Part shown: piece after piece, positions 57,976 through 64,000 of the stretch | Numbering within the stretch: position 1 is the first letter of the stretch | How the letters are laid out: each line of letters begins with the position of its first letter | Origin: Alphaproteobacteria bacterium | GTDB taxonomy: Bacteria > Pseudomonadota > Alphaproteobacteria > Micavibrionales > UBA2020 | Length of the DNA stretch: 64,000 nucleotides | Assembly: GCA_016794125.1 (NCBI GenBank) | Contig: JAEUKT010000001.1 | Span: forward strand, 310,001-374,000 | Reading direction: 5' to 3' | Program-made: the position numbers and the translations under genes | The notes under the pieces: generated by a model | What the model saw: only the letters and a program-made list of their open reading frames with translations | Database searches by the model: none | Told to the model about the DNA's origin: nothing

Positions 57976-58637
57976 GGTTTCGGTCCTGCGTTGGCGGGTT
58001 TGGGCGGCAGCTGGTAATGGTTCACAAGTTTGCCGTCTTCGTATTCATACACGACGGGCGCGGCGTTCGGCACGCGCTGGCGGTTCGACCAGATGTCTTC
58101 GGTCGGCACGGGTTTTGTGCCGATGGCGATTTCAAAGGCGACCATGATGCCGGAATGCGAGGCGACCAGAACGGTTTCGCCGCGCTCCAGCCTTGGCATG
58201 ATTTCATCGTCATAGAATTTTTTGGTGCGCGCGACCATCTGCTCGTCGCTCTCCCCGTTCGGCAGCGCGATGTTATAGGCGCGCGGATAGGCGAGGATTT
58301 CGGGATCGGTCAGTTTGTTGCGGGCGGTGAAATCGCCGGAGTCACCCTCGACGATCTCGGGACGCTTTTCGACGTTCCATGTGCCGTCGGGATTTTTCAG
58401 GTGGTCGTTGGTGCCGGAATTTTCCAGCGCAATCGCCGCCGTGTTAAATGCGCGCTGCAGCGTGGAGGCATAGGCCTTGTCGAACACGAAACCCGCGATG
58501 CTGGCGCCCGCGTCGCGCGCCTGCCCCTCACCCACGTCATTCAGCGGAATGTCGTGCAGGCCGGTCATGAAATGCTGCTTGTTGTAATCGGTCTGTCCGT
58601 GGCGGAACAGGACGAGCGTGCCTTTGGTCTTGGTCAT
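57972..58637 (-). CDS. Histidine phosphatase family protein, paralogue A
   Basis: A 221-residue member of the phosphoglycerate mutase-like superfamily. Active-site motifs: LVLFRHGQTDYNKQH (phospho-histidine), STLQRAFNTAAIAL (second Arg), acid Glu in VEGDSGDFT, and LVASHSGIMVAF (second His). In GpmA the third motif is ERDYGDLTG; here Arg and Tyr that bind phosphoglycerate are replaced, so the substrate should differ. It has no signal peptide. It overlaps the membrane-anchored gene by four bases. Confidence 0.88.
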   Translation of the reverse strand: MTKTKGTLVLFRHGQTDYNKQHFMTGLHDIPLNDVGEGQARDAGASIAGFVFDKAYASTLQRAFNTAAIALENSGTNDHLKNPDGTWNVEKRPEIVEGDSGDFTARNKLTDPEILAYPRAYNIALPNGESDEQMVARTKKFYDDEIMPRLERGETVLVASHSGIMVAFEIAIGTKPVPTEDIWSNRQRVPNAAPVVYEYEDGKLVNHYQLPPKPANAGPKP

Positions 58638-58675
58638 GCCTGAAGCCTTTTTGATTGGTTCAGGCCAATATAACC

Positions 58676-59365
58676 CTATGGTTTTGGTTTGGAAATACCC
58701 GATTTCGGGGGCTGGAATGCGGCTGGAACCTTGGTGTTTTCCAGCTGGTGATGGTCGGTCATGACGCCGTTTTCGTATTCAAAGATAATCGGCGTGGCGT
58801 TGGCGATGCGATGCCCCGAACCCCAGATTCCCTTTTTCGGGTCGGGAACTTCAAGGCCCATCACGACATCAAACGCATGCACGATTCCCGCATGCGCCGC
58901 GACCAGCACCGTTTCGCCGCGTTCGATGCGCGGCAGGATTTCGTTGCGGTAGAATTTTTCCACGCGCTGCACCACCTGCCAGTCGCTTTCGCCGTTCGGG
59001 AGCGGCGTGATATAGCTGCGCAAATAACCCGTAATGCGCGGGTCATCCATATGCATGCCCGTGAAATCGCCGGCGTCGCTTTCCATGATGACGGGGCTTT
59101 GTTCAATCTCCCACACGCCGTTTTTATTCAGATGCGCGTTGTTTGCCGAAGCATCCAGCGCCAGCACCGCCGTATTGAACGCGCGGCTGAGCGTGGATGA
59201 ATAAACCTTGTCGAACGCAATCGCGCCGAAGCTGAGCCCCGCTTCCCGCGCCTGTTCCTCGCCGAGCGGCGTCAGCGGTGCGTCCGCCTGTCCGGTCATG
59301 AGGTGCTGTTCGTTATATGTCGTTTGCCCGTGCCGGAGCAGCACGAGTTTGCCCTTGGTGGTCAT
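58676..59365 (-). CDS. Histidine phosphatase family protein, paralogue B
   Basis: A 229-residue paralogue. Motifs: LVLLRHGQTTYNEQHLMTGQ, STLSRAFNTAVLALD, acid Glu in MESDAGDFTG, and LVAAHAGIVHAFD. The catalytic two His, two Arg and Glu are kept, while the GpmA substrate residues (RxY of ERDYG and the GLNK loop) are not. The C-terminus has a Pro/Lys-rich tail (PPKSGISKPKP) that resembles those of copies A and C. It lies 38 bases before copy A. Probably a cytoplasmic phosphatase of unknown substrate. Confidence 0.88.
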   Translation of the reverse strand: MTTKGKLVLLRHGQTTYNEQHLMTGQADAPLTPLGEEQAREAGLSFGAIAFDKVYSSTLSRAFNTAVLALDASANNAHLNKNGVWEIEQSPVIMESDAGDFTGMHMDDPRITGYLRSYITPLPNGESDWQVVQRVEKFYRNEILPRIERGETVLVAAHAGIVHAFDVVMGLEVPDPKKGIWGSGHRIANATPIIFEYENGVMTDHHQLENTKVPAAFQPPKSGISKPKP

Positions 59366-59506
59366 TTTATCTGTGCCTTAGTCTTTTTCTTGATTATGGG
59401 CAATGTAACAGGTTTTTCCGCATAATGAAATACGGAAAACAAAAAATTTAAGCCATTGATATTACGTGTAACTTTTATGCCACGCGCCGCCTAAACCCTT
59501 CAAATA

Positions 59507-61222
59507 TCAGGGGGGCATGCTCCGGTTGCCAGATTCTTTAGGGCAGCGAAAAGCCTCCAGCGGCAAACCCGTATCGCTACTGATAACGCATGCGGATACG
59601 GCTCCTTCGGGTCTCTGGATTCCCTTATCCAAAATATAAGTTGGGGAAAGGTCATAGATATGCGTGGGAAAGTATGACAACGGTTTTATAACCCTAAAGT
59701 CACGGCCTTCGACTGAAAGCTCTTTAACGACGACAGCATCCGGCAAGGCGCGCTGCGGGCTGCTTTCAGGACGCGCTTCCGTAGCCCCTGACGTGTATTG
59801 GTATAGTTTATACTTCTTGCCGTTCGGCTTCTCTTGCAGCACGCCATCGTGCACAAGTTTTGCAAGGCCGTATCCTGCGGGCGGGGTTGCGTAAGGGAAC
59901 AACGGCAATTCGGCAACACCAGCGGCAATTTCTTCCGGCGTGAATTGAATCATCACCTGCCGCAACCCCTGCACCATATCCCGCCATATGCCTTTATCAT
60001 AGCCAGCGGGTGCATCGCCTATTTCCGCTGCCGTCAGCTTATCCATTTCCACCCCCTTTGCTGAAATACGGGCACGAAATAATTTTCCGCCGATCCCGGG
60101 CAATGTGACTTTTCGTTTGAGAACGGCAGATAAAATTCCTTCGGTCAGCGGAATCCCGCCGTTTTTCAACTGCTGCTGCAACAGATCAGAACTGCAATTT
60201 TCGACACTGACAAAGGTCACGCGGTCGGCGGGGATGCCCGTGACCGCCGCAAGACGCTTTATCGCGTATTTCACCTCGCCCGCCAGAACCACGACGCGCT
60301 CGAGCCTGTCAACCGCGCCCGTTATCCGCCAGATGAAGGGGTGGATATGGGAGGTCAGGATAAGATATGTCTTTGGCGCGTCGGGCGATATAACCACTTC
60401 CGATGCGTAGCCATCCAGCGTTTCGTCGAACAATCCGGCGGAGGACATTGCGCCTTGCATCGTCGGCAGCAGTATAACCTGAGAATCGGCGGCGGGCGCC
60501 GGCAATGTGCAGCCACCGGCAGCTGCCCTGTTGATAATCATTTTTTCACCCTGCGCTTCCGCCGCAGAGTGCACTAATTTCATTTCTTCTTGAGACAACA
60601 TACCATCCGAGTTTGTATCGACCGACTTATAGACATCTTCCCCGATTTGCCGCAACTGCGAGAATGTCATACTTTGCGACGACAACAAGCTTGTCGGATA
60701 GCTCAACATCATATTGTTTTCAGGATAGTTCAGCATAAGGCCGCGAGGTTTTTGTGGTATCTTGATCTCGTCGAGGCTAATAAAACCATCGCCGTTCAGG
60801 TCGCGATCCATTCTGCGACTAACACGCAAGTCGAAAATCAACCGCCGCTGTCCTTTGTCGGGTTTTCCGCCGTATAGTTTAGCAATTGTGGCTTCAACTT
60901 CGTCACGTGAAAGTTGCCCGTTACCGTCAGTATCCTGTTTGTTAAACTGCGCGACTTCAGCATCTGTCCATTCTTGTTGAGATTTATTCTCGTGACGCTC
61001 GACATCATCAAGCGTCAGGTTTTGGCCATCCGCACTATAGTCCCTAATGACAAGCATAACCTCATCCAGATAAGCTTCGCGAGTTTTTCCCTCTCTCATT
61101 TTTGAAAGATAAAAAATAGAAATATCATTAAGCGACCGCTGGGCTTTTTCCTGCGCAATTACCTGAAAAGAAAACAGCACAGCGACAACAAAAGCCACCG
61201 CGCGCGCAATAACGTGTTTCAT
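59507..61222 (-). CDS. Secreted EF-hand protein with unknown C-terminal domain
   Basis: A 571-residue protein with a signal peptide (AVAFVVAVLFSFQVIAQEKA). At least three EF-hand loops lie in the first 240 residues: DTDGNGQLSRDE, DLNGDGFISLDE and DTNSDGMLSQEE, all with acidic positions 1, 3, 5 and 12, so calcium binding is likely. From about residue 260 there is an unrecognised alpha/beta domain (SQVILLPTMQGAMSSAGLFD, TYLILTSHIHPFIWRITGAV, VVVLAGEVKYAIKRLAAVTG) with two Cys near the end (ACVISSD, FRCPKES). Start: ATG 61222, with AAGG five bases upstream. It is flanked by phosphatase paralogues on the same strand. Confidence 0.75.
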   Translation of the reverse strand: MKHVIARAVAFVVAVLFSFQVIAQEKAQRSLNDISIFYLSKMREGKTREAYLDEVMLVIRDYSADGQNLTLDDVERHENKSQQEWTDAEVAQFNKQDTDGNGQLSRDEVEATIAKLYGGKPDKGQRRLIFDLRVSRRMDRDLNGDGFISLDEIKIPQKPRGLMLNYPENNMMLSYPTSLLSSQSMTFSQLRQIGEDVYKSVDTNSDGMLSQEEMKLVHSAAEAQGEKMIINRAAAGGCTLPAPAADSQVILLPTMQGAMSSAGLFDETLDGYASEVVISPDAPKTYLILTSHIHPFIWRITGAVDRLERVVVLAGEVKYAIKRLAAVTGIPADRVTFVSVENCSSDLLQQQLKNGGIPLTEGILSAVLKRKVTLPGIGGKLFRARISAKGVEMDKLTAAEIGDAPAGYDKGIWRDMVQGLRQVMIQFTPEEIAAGVAELPLFPYATPPAGYGLAKLVHDGVLQEKPNGKKYKLYQYTSGATEARPESSPQRALPDAVVVKELSVEGRDFRVIKPLSYFPTHIYDLSPTYILDKGIQRPEGAVSACVISSDTGLPLEAFRCPKESGNRSMPP

Positions 61223-61256
61223 CATCACCTTCACTATCGGCTAGAAATGCCGTTGA

Positions 61257-61964
61257 TTACGGCGCAATTCCGCCCGCCTTCGGCGGCTTGGGCGGTTTGT
61301 TCTGGTTGGCGGCTTCGAGTTCTTTGGGGTTGTCGAGGCGGTAGTGGCGGACCAGTTTGCCGTCTTCGTATTCGGCGACGGTCGGCGTGGCGTTCGGCAC
61401 GCGGGCGCGTTTCGTCCAGCCGGCATTTTCGGGCTGCGGCGTTTCCTGAAAACCAAGCACGACATCAAACGCGCGCATGATGCCGGAATGTGAAACGACC
61501 AATACCGTTTCACCGCGCGCAAGGCGCGGCTGCACTTCGGTATCAAAAAACTTCTGCACGCGCTCGACGACCTGCTGGTCGCTTTCCCCGCCCGGCAGCG
61601 GCTTGTCGTAGCGGCGGCCGTAATTGATGATTTCGGGGTCGGTCTTGTGGTTGCGGCCGGTGAAATCGCCGGTATGCAGCTCGGCGATTTCCGCGCGTTG
61701 CTCTACGTCGTATTTGCCGTCTTTCAGCAGATGCGTCTGGTTGCCTGCGGATTCCAGCGCGAGTGCAGCGGTGTTGAACGCACGGCCGAGGTTAGACGAA
61801 TAGGCTTTATCAAACTGGAACACGCTGATGACGCGCCCGGCTTCCTTCGCCTGTTCCTCCCCCGTCGCGTTCAGCGGGATATCGCGCTGGCCGGTCATGA
61901 GGTGCTGGACGTTGTAATCGGTCTGTCCGTGGCGGAGGATAACGAGGGTGCCTTTATTAGCCAT
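61257..61964 (-). CDS. Histidine phosphatase family protein, paralogue C
   Basis: A 235-residue paralogue. Motifs: LVILRHGQTDYNVQHLMTGQ, SSNLGRAFNTAALALE, acid Glu in AELHTGDFTGRN, and LVVSHSGIMRAFD. As in A and B, the GpmA Arg and Tyr after the acid Glu are lost (ELHTGDF). The C-terminus is Pro/Lys-rich (NKPPKPPKAGGIAP). Its ATG lies inside the end of gpmA (8-base overlap), which strongly suggests descent from a gpmA duplication and continuing co-expression. Confidence 0.88.
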   Translation of the reverse strand: MANKGTLVILRHGQTDYNVQHLMTGQRDIPLNATGEEQAKEAGRVISVFQFDKAYSSNLGRAFNTAALALESAGNQTHLLKDGKYDVEQRAEIAELHTGDFTGRNHKTDPEIINYGRRYDKPLPGGESDQQVVERVQKFFDTEVQPRLARGETVLVVSHSGIMRAFDVVLGFQETPQPENAGWTKRARVPNATPTVAEYEDGKLVRHYRLDNPKELEAANQNKPPKPPKAGGIAP

Positions 61965-62574
61965 TCGCTGCTTTCTTGATGAAGTAATTCTTTTGTTTTT
62001 GCGCCTTGTCCATTTCGAACACCAGCGGCACGCCGGTCGGGATTTCCGCGCTGTTGATGTTTTCGGGCGTGTTTTCTTCGAGGATGATCAGCATCGCGCG
62101 GAGTGTATTACCATGCGCCGCGATCAGCACGTTTTTGCCTTCCTTCAGCAGCGGTTCGATATTCGCCTTGTAATAGGGGCGCACGCGATCGACCACATCC
62201 TTCAGGCTTTCGCCGTTGGGGGGCTGCACATCGTATGAGCGGCGCCAGATATGCACCTGCTCCTCGCCGAATTTTTTGCGCATTTCGTCTTTGTTCAGGC
62301 CGGTCAGGTCGCCGTAATCGCGCTCGCGCAGGTCGTCGTGCTTCACGAAGTCATGCTGCTGGCCGGCTTCTTTCATAGCCAGCGAGGCGGTGTTATAGGC
62401 GCGTTTCAGGGTCGATGTGAAGACCGCGTCGAACTTGATGTTCTTGAGCGATTGTCCGGCGGATTTTGCTTCCTCGATGCCCGTGGGGCTGAGATCAACA
62501 TCGGTGAAACCGGTGAATTTGTTTTCCTTGTTCCATTCGCTTTCGCCATGGCGGAGCAGCACGAGGTAATTCAT
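61957..62574 (-). CDS. gpmA: 2,3-bisphosphoglycerate-dependent phosphoglycerate mutase
   Basis: A 205-residue glycolytic enzyme interconverting 3- and 2-phosphoglycerate through a phospho-histidine. Motifs: LVLLRHGESEWNKENKFTGF, TSTLKRAYNTASLAM, RERDYGDLTGLNKDEMRKKF, QVHIWRRSYDVQPPNGESLK and LIAAHGNTLRAML. The short form without the lid insertion and the RDYG variant are typical of alphaproteobacteria. The ATG at 62574 fits the family; the open frame upstream adds unrelated residues. It is the first gene of the minus-strand phosphatase run. Confidence 0.93.
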   Translation of the reverse strand: MNYLVLLRHGESEWNKENKFTGFTDVDLSPTGIEEAKSAGQSLKNIKFDAVFTSTLKRAYNTASLAMKEAGQQHDFVKHDDLRERDYGDLTGLNKDEMRKKFGEEQVHIWRRSYDVQPPNGESLKDVVDRVRPYYKANIEPLLKEGKNVLIAAHGNTLRAMLIILEENTPENINSAEIPTGVPLVFEMDKAQKQKNYFIKKAANG

Positions 62575-62688
62575 TTTCTGGCCTTTTTTCCAATGTTGTA
62601 TGGTTATGGTATATGCCGGACGGGTATTTGACAACCTTTAATCGGCAGGTTTTTAGTACCCAAATTCGCCTTTAATAACAACCGCTAA

Positions 62689-63738
62689 TCACTTGGCCGT
62701 GACGGGCTGGCGGTACCTGGTTTTATACCGTTTCGCAAATTCCAGCGCGGGGCGTTCCAGCAGGAAGTACGACAGGCTGGCGACAACCAGCGTCAGCATG
62801 ATCGTGACCGGCAGCGCCACCGTCCAGCCGCGCCCGACAATGGTATAGGCGGCGATGGGGTAATGGTACAGGTACAACCCGTATGATATGCGCCCCAGAT
62901 AGGCTGGCACGGCGCTGCCGAAAAATTTCACAACCGCATTCGCATGGTCGGTCATCACCGCATAGATCAGCAGCGCCGTGAAGATTTCCGTCACCGTCAC
63001 GCCAAAGGCGAACGACCATGAAATGCGCGGCACCTCCGTCCACAGGCAGAACAGGAACAGCGCAAAGAACACGCCCAGCGGAATTTTGTAATCGGGCACC
63101 CGGCCCCCGCCCTGCAAAAACGCCGCCACAAAACCGCCAAGGATCAATCCGCTGATGCGGTAATCAAAGCGCAGATACAAGGAATCCTTGAAATACACGC
63201 AGCCGATGGCTTTCCACACCAGCGACAGCAAAAACATGCCGCCCATGATTTTCGCCAAGTGCTTTTTCCTGGCGCTTTTGCACAGCATCAGCAAAACGAA
63301 GGGCCAGATGATGTAATAATGTTCCTCGATCGCAATCGACCATGTATGCATGATGATGGATGTTTTCGGCATCCAGTCCAGCAGCAGCCCAATATCGGTC
63401 AGGTACAGCGCGGCGATGGCCGCATGGCGGTAATAGGTGGTGATATCCGTCGGCGGCACGCCCATCACGCCCCAGAAGCCCAGCAGCACCAACAGCAGCA
63501 AAAGCAGCAGCGCGGGATACAGCCGGAAAATGCGCCGCAGGTAAAAGAACGGCAGGTTGATATGCCCCGTTTCCTCGTGTTCCTTCATCAGCAGCGTCGT
63601 GATGATGAAACCGGAAAGGACGAAAAAGACATCGACCCCCAGATAGCCCGAATTCATATACGGCACGCCCGCATGGAACAGCATCACCAGCAGCACGGCG
63701 AAGGCGCGGATGCCATCGAGGGCCGGGGTGTATTTCAT
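62689..63738 (-). CDS. Acyltransferase-3 family membrane protein (OafA-like)
   Basis: A 349-residue integral membrane acyltransferase with about ten helices. Signature: ALDGIRAFAVLLVMLFHAGV with the conserved Arg and His, YLGVDVFFVLSGFIITTLL, RRIFRLYPALLLLLLLVLLG, and HTWSIAIEEHYYIIWPFVLL. Members O-acetylate lipopolysaccharide, peptidoglycan or exported glycans. There is no C-terminal SGNH domain. It is upstream of gpmA on the same strand but 114 bp away and probably unrelated in function. The acceptor is unknown. Confidence 0.88.
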   Translation of the reverse strand: MKYTPALDGIRAFAVLLVMLFHAGVPYMNSGYLGVDVFFVLSGFIITTLLMKEHEETGHINLPFFYLRRIFRLYPALLLLLLLVLLGFWGVMGVPPTDITTYYRHAAIAALYLTDIGLLLDWMPKTSIIMHTWSIAIEEHYYIIWPFVLLMLCKSARKKHLAKIMGGMFLLSLVWKAIGCVYFKDSLYLRFDYRISGLILGGFVAAFLQGGGRVPDYKIPLGVFFALFLFCLWTEVPRISWSFAFGVTVTEIFTALLIYAVMTDHANAVVKFFGSAVPAYLGRISYGLYLYHYPIAAYTIVGRGWTVALPVTIMLTLVVASLSYFLLERPALEFAKRYKTRYRQPVTAK

Positions 63739-63929
63739 GCAGGGGTTTTCCGTGATTGGCAGGTGTTCTTTGGGACAAGTTTATCGAAGAAATCGCTGTT
63801 TGAACGCAATTTTCCGCGTTTTGGGCGGATAGCGGGTTTTAATTTACATATACTGGCTATTTCGCTTTGACTTTCATCGGTTTTAATGCGATTTATTCAG
63901 TCGAAAATAAGGTGAAAAAGTAAGTAAAA

Positions 63930-63961
63930 GCCCCTTTTAGCAATCCTTATTGGCAAGGGGC
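63930..63961. repeat. Imperfect hairpin near the window edge
   Basis: GCCCCTT pairs with AAGGGGC, and the inside can also pair (GCAAT against ATTGGC with one bulge), giving a long hairpin. It has no T-run on the plus strand. It sits about 20 bases before a possible start codon and may be a leader structure of the next gene. Confidence 0.35.
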
Positions 63962-63981
63962 GAATGTTAAAGGAAAGACGA

Positions 63982-64000
63982 ATGTTTAATATCACTAAAA
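63982..64000 (+). CDS. Possible start of a gene cut by the window edge
   Basis: ATG TTT AAT ATC ACT AAA, preceded by AAAGGAAAG at a good distance for a ribosome site. Only six codons are visible, so neither reality nor product can be judged. The 240 bp before it, apart from the hairpin, hold no other feature I can support. Confidence 0.3.

Overview
The window looks like a chromosomal segment of a GC-rich alphaproteobacterium. The main evidence is gene order: miaB-phoH-ybeY-corC-lnt-xre-metK-trmB-rimP-nusA-infB-rbfA-truB-rpsO runs almost unbroken over about 17 kb, and sdhE-mfd lies near recG. The short GpmA with an RDYG motif fits the same class. Genus cannot be settled from the sequence. I saw no tRNA, rRNA, CRISPR array, prophage or transposase.

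Layout. 1-11.5 kb: the end of a tRNA hydroxylase (trhO), a TPR-methyltransferase, a threonine catabolism operon (kbl-tdh with two membrane proteins), two TPM-domain proteins, an ALDH7-type dehydrogenase, two small unknowns and three related Nudix domains in two genes. 11.7-24.9 kb: an orphan PAS sensor kinase, a patatin lipase, a FUSC transporter, a small HELGH protein behind a consensus sigma-70 promoter, an aminotransferase plus an AmgK-like sugar kinase, an HxlR/azoreductase/extradiol dioxygenase quinone module, and unknowns. 24.9-37.2 kb: mfd, sdhE, two membrane proteins, recG, a FliL-like secreted protein, an amino acid permease, an AI-2E-type permease and a 2-hydroxyacid dehydrogenase.

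37.2-54.1 kb is the RNA and translation block. It covers tRNA modification (miaB, trmB, truB), rRNA maturation (ybeY, rimP, rbfA), transcription and translation factors (nusA, infB, rpsO), SAM supply (metK) and lipoprotein acylation (lnt). Departures from the usual order are a second phoH separated from the first by a strong terminator, a carbonic anhydrase between metK and trmB, no ylxR between nusA and infB, no pnp after rpsO, and a 0.4 kb DUF559 endonuclease-like gene bounded by near-identical inverted palindromic repeats between rbfA and truB.

54.1-64 kb is accessory: a secreted Cys-containing protein, a 3-hydroxybutyrate dehydrogenase, a possible degenerate HD protein, then a minus-strand run in which gpmA is followed by three divergent histidine-phosphatase paralogues, a secreted EF-hand protein, a membrane-anchored periplasmic protein and a lipoprotein. 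An OafA-type acyltransferase closes the window. The DUF559 element and the phosphatase/EF-hand cluster are the two most promising leads for undescribed biology.
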